This document shows, one piece after another, positions 16,293 through 25,021 of a stretch of DNA of 64,000 nucleotides. The DNA is from Streptomyces spectabilis. Lineage in GTDB: Bacteria > Actinomycetota > Actinomycetes > Streptomycetales > Streptomycetaceae. The position numbers were made by a program, and so were the translations under genes. The number at the start of each line of letters is the position of its first letter. The stretch's first letter is position 1. Below the pieces are notes generated by a model, which was given only the letters and a program-made list of their open reading frames with translations, did not search any database and had not been told where the DNA came from. Location of the stretch: contig NZ_CP023690.1 in assembly GCF_008704795.1 (NCBI RefSeq), positions 7,698,501-7,762,500 of the forward strand, in the 5' to 3' direction.

Positions 16293-17510
16293 CTAGGAGT
16301 GCGGGGTCGGCGGCCGGTGGACGAAGAGGGAGTCGTCGGCGATCGCGCGGGCCGCCTCGGCGGTGGCGCCGAGCACGGCGGCGAACGGGAAGGGCACCTC
16401 GTGCCCGACGAGCGGGTGCGCGACGTCGGCCGCCGCGCCGAAGCGGCCGTCGAGCAGGACGAGATGGGGGCGTACGAACACGTCGCCGCCCGTGCCCCGG
16501 ACGACCGTCGGCTCGCGGGTGAGCAGCCGGTCCCCGGCGCGCAGACGGGTGCGGACGTGGGCGGCGGCGCGCTCGGCCTCGCCGGGGTCGCGGAAGGCGG
16601 TGAGGGGCCAGTCGGGGGCGGCAGGGTCGGGGGCGGGCCCCGGGTGCAGCCCGTCGAGCGCGGCGGCCAGGGCCTTCGCCACCGGCTCGGGGTCGGCGTC
16701 CAGGCAGACCACCGTGCGCACGTTGCGGCAGAACCGGCCCGAGTCGGCGGCGACCAGCGGAAGCAGCCAGGCCACCGCGTCGTCCACCGGCAGGCCCGCG
16801 GGCACCAGGGCACACCCGCGCCCGGGGCCGTGCAGGGTGAGGGTCGGCGCGTCCCGCATCGAGGCGGCGAGCCCGGCGCCGCCGTACACGACGTGCCGGT
16901 CGGTGAGCTTCACCAGGCCGTGCAGGGTGCGCTGGTCGGTTGGGTACAGGCCGATCCGCTCCGCGGGCCAGTCCGCCGCGAGCAGGGCCGCGACCAGGCG
17001 GGCGGCCGACAGGGGCTCGCGGCGGCTCGGCCGCACCCACACCGCCGCCGAGCGCTCGGCCTGGTCGAGCACGGAGTCCAGGCAGGTGAAGGTGTTGCCG
17101 GGCAGCGCCACCAGGGCGAGCGCGTCGTCGGCGTCCGGTACGTCGCGTCGCGCGAAGCCCTCGGACAGCAGCGCGCACCAGCGCTCGACCAGTGGACCGG
17201 GAAGCCCCGCGCTCTCCCACAGCGCCGCACGGAACGCGGCCGCGCTCTGCGGGCCGAGCCCGCCGACGGTCACCGTGCCGTGCGCGAACAGCTCCAGGGC
17301 GGCGCGGATGCGCCCGCGGCGGTCGGTCAGGGCCGGAAGCGCCGTCCGGGCCGTCCGCCACCAGCGACGGTCGGCGTGCGCCACGATCTCCGGTACGAGC
17401 GCGAGACGGCGCGCGGGCGACCCCGGCAGGTCCGCCGTGTCCAGGGACTCCTGCCACGCCCCCCGGCGGAAGGCGGCGAGGGCGGCGGGGCGGTCCGGCG
17501 CGGCGGTCAC
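16293..17510 (-). CDS. LuxC-like acyl-CoA reductase
   Basis: This 405-residue protein resembles the LuxC acyl reductase family, an offshoot of aldehyde dehydrogenases that reduces an acyl thioester to an aldehyde with NADPH. The segment LVALPGNTFTCLDS (residues 133-146) corresponds to the nucleotide-binding LPGN region. GRFCRNVRTV contains Cys261, the candidate acyl-accepting cysteine. The GTG start overlaps the TGA of the fusion gene upstream (GTGA), with GGGAGGAGC ahead of it, so translation is coupled. The ligase gene follows. Together they would convert a carboxylic acid to an aldehyde, which the aminotransferase domain upstream could aminate. The family call rests on motifs and context. 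Confidence 0.65.
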   Translation of the reverse strand: MTAAPDRPAALAAFRRGAWQESLDTADLPGSPARRLALVPEIVAHADRRWWRTARTALPALTDRRGRIRAALELFAHGTVTVGGLGPQSAAAFRAALWESAGLPGPLVERWCALLSEGFARRDVPDADDALALVALPGNTFTCLDSVLDQAERSAAVWVRPSRREPLSAARLVAALLAADWPAERIGLYPTDQRTLHGLVKLTDRHVVYGGAGLAASMRDAPTLTLHGPGRGCALVPAGLPVDDAVAWLLPLVAADSGRFCRNVRTVVCLDADPEPVAKALAAALDGLHPGPAPDPAAPDWPLTAFRDPGEAERAAAHVRTRLRAGDRLLTREPTVVRGTGGDVFVRPHLVLLDGRFGAAADVAHPLVGHEVPFPFAAVLGATAEAARAIADDSLFVHRPPTPHS

Positions 17511-19606
17511 GACAGCTCCTCCCGCAGGGCGGCGACCACCCGCGTCTGCTCGGCCCGGGTGAGCGTCGGGTACAGGGGCAGGGCGATGTGGTGGCGCGCG
17601 AACCAACGCGCCTGCTCGTACGGGCCCTCCGCGTCGGCGGGGCGCGCCGTGTCCGCGAAGTAGGGCTGGTCGCAGAGCAGATGGTCGTAGACCTCGCCCG
17701 CGAGGGCCACGCCGTGCCGCTCCCGCAGCCGCTTCTTCAGGAGCGCCCGGTCGACGGGCGCCTCCGGGTAGGCGAGGTACTTGTAGTAGTTGCTGCGGGC
17801 GTCGGAGGGCATCGCGTGCGCGCGCAGGCCGGGCACGTCGGCGAGGAGCTCGTCGTAGCCGAGGGCGAGGTCGCGCCGTGCCGCCAGGGTGCGGCCGAAG
17901 CGCTCCAGGTCGACCGAGCCGACGGCGGCGTGCAGCTCGCTCATGCGCCAGTTGCCGCCGGGCCGGTCGTGCAGCGTGGAGCCCTGGGCGCTCTTGCCGT
18001 GGTCGCGCCAGCGCCGCACCTGCTCGGCGTCGGCCGCGGCGCAGGTCACCAGGCCGCCCTCGCCGCTGACCGCGACCTTCGTGGGGAAGAAGGAGAAGGC
18101 CCCGAAGCGGCCGAAGGAGCCCGCGAACCGGCCGTTCAGGGTGGCGCCGAGCGCGTGCGCGGCGTCCTCCACGACCGGCACGCCGCGCTCCGCGCACAGC
18201 GCGAGCACCTCCGTGAGGGACGGCGGGACGATGCCGCCGATGTGGACGGGCAGGACCGCCGTCGTGTCCGGGTGGCGGTCGAGGGCGGCCCGCAGCGCGT
18301 CCGGGTCCAGGCCGAGGCCGTCCAGCTCGATGTCCACGAACCGCACGGCGGCGCCCGCCCGCACCGCGGCGGCCGCCGTCGCGAAGAACGTGTTCACCGG
18401 CACGAGCACGGTGCGGCCCGCCACGCCGACGATCCGCAGGGCGATCTCCAGGGCCGCGGCGCCGGACGCCACGGCCACGCCCTCGACGCCCGTCCAGGTC
18501 CGCGAGAGCTCCTCGAAGCGGGCCAGTTCGGGGCCTTGGGTGAGATGGCCCGAGGCCAGCGCGGCGTCCACGCGGTCCAGGACCGCGCGCCGGTCCGCGA
18601 CGTCGAAGTGGATGCGCTGCGCGGGGACGTCGGCGGGCGCGGCGGCGGGCCCCGCCAGGGTCCGGGTGAAGAAGGCGGCGGCGTGGCCCACGTGCGTGCC
18701 GTGGCCCATCGCCAGCTCGTGGACCTCCAGATCGCCCCCGGCCGAGGCGTAGGCGCGGCGGACGGCGTCGGCCGCGGCGCGCGCGTCGGCCGGTTCCAGG
18801 AAGGAGTCGGCGGTGCCGTACTGGAGCTGGAGCGGCGCCGGGGCGAGGGCGCCGTAGAGGTCGGCCAGGTCGGCGTACTCCAGGACGCCCGGCAGGACGG
18901 CCCCCTCGTAGCCGGTGAGCAGACGGGCGAACAGGGCCGGGTAGCTGCCCAGATGGCTGGCCGCGCAGACCGGCAGGGGCCGGGGCGCGAGCAGCGCGGA
19001 GTGCAGCGCGACCGCCGCGCCCAGGCTGTGCCCGAACACCCCGACGCGGCCGGGGTCGGCCCACGGATGACCGGTCAGGACGTCCAGGGCGCCGAGCGCG
19101 TCGCCGACGAGCGCGCCGAGCAGCGAGCGCCCCGTCAGGGCGAAGGCGTGCGCGAGCAGGGCCCCCTCGTCCCGCCCCGCGCGGCGCTCCTCGTCCAGGC
19201 CGCCGCCGATGCCGTGCTCGAAGGACAGCGTGACGAACCCGGCGCGGGCGAGGTGCTCGGCGACGTTCCGGTCGGGAAAGTCCGGGGGCGTCTCGCCGGT
19301 GAGCTGTTCCATTCGAGCGTTCTTGCCACCGAGGACGAGCACCGCGGGGAGGGGCGGTGCGACGTCCGCGGGGGCGGTGACGGTGCCGTGGAAGGTGCCG
19401 CGCAGGGGGGAGGCGAAGGCCAGCCGCTCGCGGCGCAGGCCGTCCGCGGTGGTCGTGGCGGTGGTGGTCACGGTCAGGGGGGTCCGCTCGATGCGGGCGA
19501 GGCGCTGTACGACGGCGCGGAGTTCGCGGGACCAGGGGGTGTGGGGCGGGGCGAAGCGCAGGGCAGGGCCGGCGGTGAGCAGGTGGCGCAGGTGGGTGGT
19601 CTGCAT
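17507..19606 (-). CDS. alpha/beta-hydrolase fused to DegT/DnrJ/EryC1-type aminotransferase
   Basis: This 699-residue two-domain protein is one uninterrupted frame. Residues about 1-315 form an alpha/beta-hydrolase: nucleophile elbow GHSLG (Ser194), acid candidate Asp267 in GTADSFLEP, and His in GHGTHVGH (301-308). Residues about 335-699 form a PLP-dependent sugar-type aminotransferase. VPVNTFFATA is at 403-412, EDAAHALGA at 480-488 (Asp481 for the pyridine nitrogen), and the Schiff-base lysine is K510 in FFPTKVAVSGEGG. The ATG at 19606 begins MQTTHLRHLL. AGGAG lies 14 nt upstream, rather far. I know DegT enzymes as free-standing proteins, so the fusion is unusual. The hydrolase may deacylate the substrate or product of transamination. 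That role is inferred. Confidence 0.82.
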   Translation of the reverse strand: MQTTHLRHLLTAGPALRFAPPHTPWSRELRAVVQRLARIERTPLTVTTTATTTADGLRRERLAFASPLRGTFHGTVTAPADVAPPLPAVLVLGGKNARMEQLTGETPPDFPDRNVAEHLARAGFVTLSFEHGIGGGLDEERRAGRDEGALLAHAFALTGRSLLGALVGDALGALDVLTGHPWADPGRVGVFGHSLGAAVALHSALLAPRPLPVCAASHLGSYPALFARLLTGYEGAVLPGVLEYADLADLYGALAPAPLQLQYGTADSFLEPADARAAADAVRRAYASAGGDLEVHELAMGHGTHVGHAAAFFTRTLAGPAAAPADVPAQRIHFDVADRRAVLDRVDAALASGHLTQGPELARFEELSRTWTGVEGVAVASGAAALEIALRIVGVAGRTVLVPVNTFFATAAAAVRAGAAVRFVDIELDGLGLDPDALRAALDRHPDTTAVLPVHIGGIVPPSLTEVLALCAERGVPVVEDAAHALGATLNGRFAGSFGRFGAFSFFPTKVAVSGEGGLVTCAAADAEQVRRWRDHGKSAQGSTLHDRPGGNWRMSELHAAVGSVDLERFGRTLAARRDLALGYDELLADVPGLRAHAMPSDARSNYYKYLAYPEAPVDRALLKKRLRERHGVALAGEVYDHLLCDQPYFADTARPADAEGPYEQARWFARHHIALPLYPTLTRAEQTRVVAALREELS

Positions 19607-19734
19607 GCGGGTCTCGTTCGCTCCTGTGGGTGCGGGTGGTCGGCCTTCGCGGGGCGCCCCGGGCCCGCCCCTTCTCCGGAACGACGCCGGGCCCGACCCG
19701 CCCCGCACGACGGGACGGGCGGGAGGAGGACGTC

Positions 19735-20940
19735 CTAGACGAAGTCGGCGTGCAAGGTCTCGGGGACCTCGATCGCGTACGCGTCCAGCGCCTCGTCCAG
19801 CTTGATCTGGCCCCGCTTGAGCAGTTCGAGCAGCTCGTTCTGCGGCCGGTAGAAGCAGGACTTGCAGAGGTCGGTGCGGCGGGGGTTGGAGGCCTCCCAC
19901 TCGGCGCGCGGACCGCCTTCGAGGACCGTGGGGTATCCGAGGTCGACGACGTCGCCGATGCGGTAGCGGCTGTTGAGGTGCACCTGCGGGCAGGGGTACA
20001 GATGGCCGTCGGCCCCGACGGCGGTCACGAAGCGGCTGTAGTGGCAGCGCTCGAAGTCGCCCTCGACCTCCTCGACCTGGTCCATCGGGCCGCGGTCGAG
20101 CTTCGGCACCGACACCTCGAAGGCGTCCGTGGACAGCGCGGAGGCCGCGACGAGGGAGTCGGAGATCTCCGCCATGACGGTCTCGATGGTCTCGTGCCCC
20201 ATCGCGCTGTAGAACTCGGGCTCGAAGCGGACGTAGTGCGCGCCGGACTCGTGGGCGATGCGGGCCGCCGAGACGATCTCGCGGTAGTTCTGCATCGTGA
20301 TCACGTAGTTGAAGCCGATGCGGAAGTCCGGTGCCACGGCGTTCTGGCGCAGGCGGCCGATGTTCTCGATGAACTTCGAGAACGTCTGCTCACGGTCGCG
20401 CGTGATGTCGTTGAACGTGGCCTCCGTGCCCGCGTTCATGCCGACCCGCACCCAGGTGTGGGTGTTGATGACGGTGTCGGCGACCTTGGGGCGGCCGAGC
20501 CGGGAGCCGTTGGTGATCAGGCCGATGTGCAGGCCCACCTCGTGCCCGGCGTTGCAGATGTCCGCGTAGCCCGGATGGATGGTGCACTCGCCGCTGCCGC
20601 AGAAGGTCACGGCGCGGCCGTCGTTCTCGGCGAACTCCTTGAGCAGGTTGATCGCCTTGTCGGTGGTGATGGAGTCCTTGAACGAGAACAGGTCGTAGAA
20701 CTGCTCCTCGTTCGGCGAGTGGAAGTTGCAGAAATTGCAACGCATATTGCAGGCGCCCATGATGCCGATCCGCATGTGGACCGGTTTGATCTCCTCGTCC
20801 GCCACGAATCGACGCAGCAGATCGCGGTGGGCCAGGACCTTTTGTGGGGAGTGTGCTTGATCGAGGCTGACCTCGGGGAGGCCCTCGCCGTTGCGGGGCG
20901 CGGCCATTCCGAAATCGCGGACACCTTCAGTGCTGTTCAC
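19735..20940 (-). CDS. radical SAM enzyme with C-terminal cysteine-rich domain
   Basis: This 401-residue radical SAM protein has the CxxxCxxC cluster motif CNMRCNFCNF, preceded by HMRIGIMGA, a GSGE segment (TFCGSGECT), and partial-TIM-barrel strands such as GLHIGLITNGSRLG. The C-terminal region has YPCPQV and LCKSCFYR, suggesting a SPASM/twitch-like auxiliary cluster. I place the start at GTG 20940 because GGAGGGG lies 3 nt upstream. The frame stays open to 21057, but that part contains the promoter. It is the first gene of the minus-strand cluster that continues with the hydrolase-aminotransferase, 128 bp downstream. Sugar-modifying radical SAM dehydrogenases, decarboxylases and dehydratases have this layout, but the reaction cannot be assigned. 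Confidence 0.8.
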   Translation of the reverse strand: MNSTEGVRDFGMAAPRNGEGLPEVSLDQAHSPQKVLAHRDLLRRFVADEEIKPVHMRIGIMGACNMRCNFCNFHSPNEEQFYDLFSFKDSITTDKAINLLKEFAENDGRAVTFCGSGECTIHPGYADICNAGHEVGLHIGLITNGSRLGRPKVADTVINTHTWVRVGMNAGTEATFNDITRDREQTFSKFIENIGRLRQNAVAPDFRIGFNYVITMQNYREIVSAARIAHESGAHYVRFEPEFYSAMGHETIETVMAEISDSLVAASALSTDAFEVSVPKLDRGPMDQVEEVEGDFERCHYSRFVTAVGADGHLYPCPQVHLNSRYRIGDVVDLGYPTVLEGGPRAEWEASNPRRTDLCKSCFYRPQNELLELLKRGQIKLDEALDAYAIEVPETLHADFV

Positions 20941-20994
20941 GAACCCCTCCACGCGCTTTTGGCGGTGTTTAGCGTTGTTCGAGCGACCTTTGTG

Positions 20995-21024
20995 ACGGTA
21001 GGAGAGCGCTTCCAGAAGTGTCAA
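20995..21024 (-). promoter_or_regulatory. strong vegetative-type promoter of the radical SAM gene cluster
   Basis: On the minus strand, -35 TTGACA (21024-21019), an 18-bp spacer and -10 TACCGT (21000-20995) give a near-ideal Streptomyces housekeeping promoter. The leader to the GTG at 20940 is about 48 nt. The area is distinctly AT-richer than its surroundings. Confidence 0.6.
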
Positions 21025-21115
21025 TGGGTCTAGACAACCAGGAAGTTGAGTAAACATCTACCCCGCCATCGGTTCCGGCCAAATGTGCCAAGCACTTGTT
21101 CGTGTCATGTGCCAA
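21024..21115. promoter_or_regulatory. palindrome and direct repeats upstream of the radical SAM promoter
   Basis: GTCTAGAC (21028-21035) lies just upstream of the -35 box, within a stretch that matches 11 of 16 positions of the DasR consensus by my count. Further up, ATGTGCCAA occurs at 21083-21091 and again at 21107-21115, 24 bp apart, and GTGCCAAGCAC is itself a short inverted repeat. These look like binding sites for one or more regulators of the cluster. The identity is unknown. Confidence 0.4.
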
Positions 21116-21181
21116 AGGAAGAAGGGCTGGTGAGGGGATGTCACTTAGGCGGGCCTAAGCGCGATAGATGAGCGGTGAACT

Positions 21182-22783
21182 TCAGGGGCAGGGGTACTGG
21201 AAGGTGTCCTCGAAAGTCCGGTACGTCTTCCTCGGGCCGCCGCGCCCTTGCGCCGGGTACTCGATCACCGGTATGGGCTTGCAGATCGGCCACTGATGGG
21301 TCTCGGGCGACTGCTCGAAGGCGTACGTGCCCGCCGCGCCCTGGAGGCAGTTGGTGCACAGCAGGCGCCCGTCCCGCTCGACGATGCCCGCGTTGATGAG
21401 GGTGTTGTACACGTCGTCCTTCGTCGGCGTGCTCGCGGGAGCGGGCGTCCCCCCGCCGTTCCCGGTCTTCTCGTTTGCTTCGGAGTACGACCTGTCGTAC
21501 GCGTTGGACAGCAGCGTGAACGCGTCGTGATACATGATCGCGTAGCCGTCGTCGAGGGGCTTCTCGCCGATGCCGTACCGCTTGTCGAGGTCGTTGAAGA
21601 CCCGCAGGAAGCCGCCGAGGCCCGCGGGGGCGCCCTTGGCGGGCAGTCCGCGCGGCGTCCACCAGGTGGGCGTGACCGAGGACGCCGCCACGATCCTCGT
21701 CCGCGTTTCCCGCAGCATCTCGGTGAGTTCATTCGTGGTCAGCGTCGGCTCCAGACCGATGCCCACTTTCAGGATGCGCACGGGGCTGCGCCTGTCGCAG
21801 GAGGACTCCTGTGACAGGCGTTTCACCAGAGCCGGCAGGTCCTGGTCGCGGCCCGCGAAGAACACCGTGTCGGATTCGGTGAGGCAGATCTTCTGCGCGG
21901 CGGACTGGAATCGCTGTGGGATACCGGCGGCGGGCCCGGTCGAGCCGAGGTAGGAGGCCGAGCGCTGGCGGAGTCCGTACGCCGTGCCGAATTTCTTCTG
22001 CAGCAGCCGGTGGAGATTGCGCGAGTACACGTCGTCCGGGCGGCTGTCGTATACAAGGAACCCTTTCTTGGCGCCCGGGTTCCGCTTCAGATAGTGACCG
22101 AGCGCGTCCACGAACATGCTGTTGTTCGGTGAGGTCTTGAAGAAGTACGGGGCGTTCATGTCGGCGGAGGTGATGACCGGGCCCACGGTCGCGATGCGCC
22201 GCGCGCTCAGCGCCTTCATCGCGTCCCGGGTCTCGGGCGTGCTGCTCGGCAGCCCCGTCACGCCGACGAGCGGCGAGCGCCGGTCGTCCGCGAGGTCCGC
22301 CAGGTCGTCGACGACGGGCCGCCACTGGTCCAGGTCCTTGCCGTCGGGGGCCATCAGGAGCTGGTAGTGCGGCCCGCTGCCGCTGTTGGCCCGCAGCTGG
22401 GCGGCGTGCGCACCGGCCAGGGCGCGGCGGATCATCGCCGCCGTCATGGCGCTCGCGTCGTCCGAGGTGAACGGCATCATCAGCGCGATCCGGCCGTACG
22501 GCATGGGCGCCTGCCCCTGCGCGGGGTCCTCCCAGGCGCGCTCGACGCGGGCGTTCTCGGCGGCGACGGCCCGGATGAGCCCGTCGAGGTCCTCGTCCCC
22601 GTCGAAGGCGCTCTCCGTGACGCCCACACACTCCCCACCGTGCTCGGCCAGGCCGCCCGGGCAGTCCTCGGGGCGCAGCACCACGTAGGCGATCACGCCG
22701 GCGGCGATCAGGACCAGCGGCACCAGGATCGCGACAAGCTTGTCGAGGGGGCCGAACCCGTTGCGGCGGCGGCTCAGACGCAT
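21182..22783 (-). CDS. membrane-anchored type-1 periplasmic-binding-like (receptor-ligand) protein
   Basis: This 533-residue protein has a short basic N-terminus, one transmembrane helix (about residues 14-36, LVAILVPLVLIAAGVIAYVVL), then a large extracellular region. That region resembles the Leu/Ile/Val-binding/ANF-receptor fold: IALMMPFTSDDASAM, PLVGVTGLPSSTPETR, TVFFAGRDQDLPALVKRL, DGYAIMYHDAFTLLSNAYDRS. Several cysteines near both ends (CPGGLAEHGGEC; LLCTNCLQG; QYPCP) may form disulfides. There is no lipobox and no ABC permease or ATPase beside it, so transport is unlikely. It is more likely a ligand sensor. It follows the NTPase gene by 6 nt and is probably in the same operon. Confidence 0.7.
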   Translation of the reverse strand: MRLSRRRNGFGPLDKLVAILVPLVLIAAGVIAYVVLRPEDCPGGLAEHGGECVGVTESAFDGDEDLDGLIRAVAAENARVERAWEDPAQGQAPMPYGRIALMMPFTSDDASAMTAAMIRRALAGAHAAQLRANSGSGPHYQLLMAPDGKDLDQWRPVVDDLADLADDRRSPLVGVTGLPSSTPETRDAMKALSARRIATVGPVITSADMNAPYFFKTSPNNSMFVDALGHYLKRNPGAKKGFLVYDSRPDDVYSRNLHRLLQKKFGTAYGLRQRSASYLGSTGPAAGIPQRFQSAAQKICLTESDTVFFAGRDQDLPALVKRLSQESSCDRRSPVRILKVGIGLEPTLTTNELTEMLRETRTRIVAASSVTPTWWTPRGLPAKGAPAGLGGFLRVFNDLDKRYGIGEKPLDDGYAIMYHDAFTLLSNAYDRSYSEANEKTGNGGGTPAPASTPTKDDVYNTLINAGIVERDGRLLCTNCLQGAAGTYAFEQSPETHQWPICKPIPVIEYPAQGRGGPRKTYRTFEDTFQYPCP

Positions 22784-22789
22784 GCTTCC

Positions 22790-24850
22790 TCACAGTTCCG
22801 GCAGCGGCAGGGGGCGCTTGTCGCGGGCGGCGGCCGGCCAGGTCCTGGCGGCCTGGCTGAGCACGGCGCGCCACGTCTGGTGGCGCAGCGAGAGGAACCC
22901 GAGCTCGGCCCCGATGTCCTCGCACAGGTCGGCTTCCGGCTCCGCCGTCGCGTCGGACAGGTACCACAGGCCGTGCAGCAGCCTGTTGATGCAGCGGTCG
23001 ATCTCGTCTATGTCGCGGTAGCGGTCGTCGTGCGCGCCCGCGGCCATCGCGGCCCGCTCGTCGTCCCAGTCGGCCGCGGGCGGCGCCGGTGCCGTCGCCG
23101 CGTACCGCAGACAGGCCAGCCAGCGCAGCGCGCTGAGCCGGTCCTGCTCGGACTGGAACTCCTCGGAGAGGGCGGCCACCACCGTCTTGGCGTCCCCGGC
23201 GGCGAGCGTGTGCCGCAGCGCGTCGGCCTCGCTGTCCTCGCCGCGCGTGGTGTGGTGGCGGCGCAGGAAGGCGTGCATCTCCTGCCAGCCGCGGCGCGAC
23301 TCGGTGCCCCGCGAGGTGCGCCGGGCCTCGTGCACGAGCAGCGTGTGCAGCAGCGGATCGGCGGCGAGCGGCCGGTCCTGCGGGGTGTCCCGCTGCCAGT
23401 GCTCGGCCTCCAGATAGTCGGCGGCGGCGTTCGCGGGCAGCTGCTCGGGGCCCTCCAGACGCAGATGCGCGGCCAGGGCCTGCGCGGCCGTGCTGTCGCG
23501 GGCCAGCGAGAGCGGCACGAGCCGGGCGCGCTGGTGCGGCGACGGAAGCAGCCGCTCCAGGATCGCCTCGCTGACCGGGCGGCCGTCCCTGGTGGTCAGG
23601 TCGAGCAGGTGGCGCGGGGCCAGCGGGGGCGATCCCGGAGCCGCCCGCGACGCGTGCTCCAGGACGGCGTCGCACAGCACCCGGCTGGCCAGCGGGTGCC
23701 CGCCGGTCAGGGTGTGCAGGGCGGACGCCAGATACGGGTGCAGCGGCGCGGACGCGGCGTCCAGCATCAGCAGGACGTCGTCGCGGCTGAGCGGGGTGAG
23801 CTCCACCACGACCAGGCCCGCGGACGGCGCGTGCCCGGTGCGCCGCCAGCCCGTGGTCGTCACCAGGTCGGGCAGTTCGCGGCGGAGCGCGTCGGCGGCG
23901 TCCGGGGGCGCGTCGCCGAGGCGGGTCGCGACGACGACGAGCGGGTCGTGGTGGGCGGCGCCGGGCCGCGCCCGGTACTCCAGGACGAGGTCGACCAGGC
24001 GCGCCCCTGCGGGGGAGTGCGTGTTGTCGAGCAGGGCGAGCGGGCGCGGGTCGCGGTTCAGGCGCTGCCACCGGGTGCGGGCGGCGGCGACGTCCTCCAG
24101 GAAGGCGTGGACGAGGGTCTGTTCGGCGGCGTGCCGGTAGTCGCCGCCCCGGTGGAACCAGTCGGCGAGGCGGGCCAGGCCCTCGGGGCCGCCTCGACCT
24201 CCTTCGGGCGTCGTGCCGGGGCTCTCGGGCGTCTCGGCGTACCGGTCCTGGTACCACTGGCGCAGCGGGGCGGCGGCGCGGGCGCGGGTGTACCGCTCGA
24301 AGTACTCGGCGAGCACGGCGTGCACGACGGCGTGCGGGTCGGTCCCCGCCGCGGCACCGGGACCGGCCGCCGCGAGCCGTGCCCGCACCCGCGTGTCCCA
24401 CGTCTGCGCGACCGCGGGCGCGGGGGCCGACTCCAGACGGCAGGCGCGCAGCAGGCGGGCGATGCGCGCACTGGCGCGGGCCCGCTCCGCGCGGTCGGCG
24501 GTGTACCCGCCGTAGACGGCGACGAGGCCCGGCAGGAGCAGCGGGAAGCGGCGGCTCACGTCGGGGGCGAGGGAGCACGCCAGCTCCTGAAGGAGCTCGA
24601 CGACGAGGTCCTGCGCCGCGGTGTCGACGCGGGCGAGCGGAAGGCGCCCCGCGTAGTGCCGTTCGAGCGCCGCGAGGACGGCGGTGCGCCCCGTGCCGTG
24701 CCGCCCGGTGAGCAGCACCAGCGGCAGGTCCTTGTCGTACTCCCAGGCCACGCGGGCGCGGTCGGCGTAGGCGAGGCCGGTGAGCCGCGGGACGAGATGG
24801 TGCAGAAGCGGGTCGCGTGCGTACAGCCGAGGCGTTTCGGATGGGTGCAT
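22790..24850 (-). CDS. P-loop NTPase with Lys-to-Arg Walker A, STAND/AAA-like
   Basis: This 686-residue protein has an NTP-binding loop GRHGTGRT at residues 49-56, with Arg55 where the P-loop lysine normally is. A Walker B-like strand follows later (RPLALLDNTHS). A long helical C-terminal half is rich in Ala, Leu and Arg. The N-terminal layout (LPLVLLTGRHGTGRTAVLAAL, then VVVATRLGD and VVVELTPLSRDDVLLML) resembles STAND or AAA-type ATPases, in which the last segment is the winged-helix side. No DNA-binding motif is evident. It precedes the membrane-anchored sensor gene by 6 nt and follows the NACHT-LRR gene by 171 bp in the same orientation. The product is not otherwise recognised, and a signalling role is inferred from context. 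Confidence 0.6.
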   Translation of the reverse strand: MHPSETPRLYARDPLLHHLVPRLTGLAYADRARVAWEYDKDLPLVLLTGRHGTGRTAVLAALERHYAGRLPLARVDTAAQDLVVELLQELACSLAPDVSRRFPLLLPGLVAVYGGYTADRAERARASARIARLLRACRLESAPAPAVAQTWDTRVRARLAAAGPGAAAGTDPHAVVHAVLAEYFERYTRARAAAPLRQWYQDRYAETPESPGTTPEGGRGGPEGLARLADWFHRGGDYRHAAEQTLVHAFLEDVAAARTRWQRLNRDPRPLALLDNTHSPAGARLVDLVLEYRARPGAAHHDPLVVVATRLGDAPPDAADALRRELPDLVTTTGWRRTGHAPSAGLVVVELTPLSRDDVLLMLDAASAPLHPYLASALHTLTGGHPLASRVLCDAVLEHASRAAPGSPPLAPRHLLDLTTRDGRPVSEAILERLLPSPHQRARLVPLSLARDSTAAQALAAHLRLEGPEQLPANAAADYLEAEHWQRDTPQDRPLAADPLLHTLLVHEARRTSRGTESRRGWQEMHAFLRRHHTTRGEDSEADALRHTLAAGDAKTVVAALSEEFQSEQDRLSALRWLACLRYAATAPAPPAADWDDERAAMAAGAHDDRYRDIDEIDRCINRLLHGLWYLSDATAEPEADLCEDIGAELGFLSLRHQTWRAVLSQAARTWPAAARDKRPLPLPEL

Positions 24851-24933
24851 CTCGCCGGAAACCGCTCCTGTCCGTCGCTGCCTGCCGATGCCGTCCGCCG
24901 ACTGCCGCCGGGGTGAACGGTGCCCTCCTTGCC

Positions 24934-24956
24934 GGTGTCAACCATCAGGTGTCAAC
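24934..24956 (-). promoter_or_regulatory. duplicated TTGACA-containing element upstream of the NTPase gene
   Basis: Read on the minus strand, GTTGACACC occurs twice, 14 bp apart (plus positions 24934-24942 and 24948-24956), in the 171-bp gap before the NTPase gene. Either may serve as a -35 box, but no good -10 follows at normal spacing. A regulator site is equally possible. Confidence 0.35.
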
Positions 24957-25021
24957 TGCCGCGAAGGTCAAAGAAGTTACACCTCACACACTTCCCTGGC
25001 CAGGGCTTTCGGGGCAGGGGA

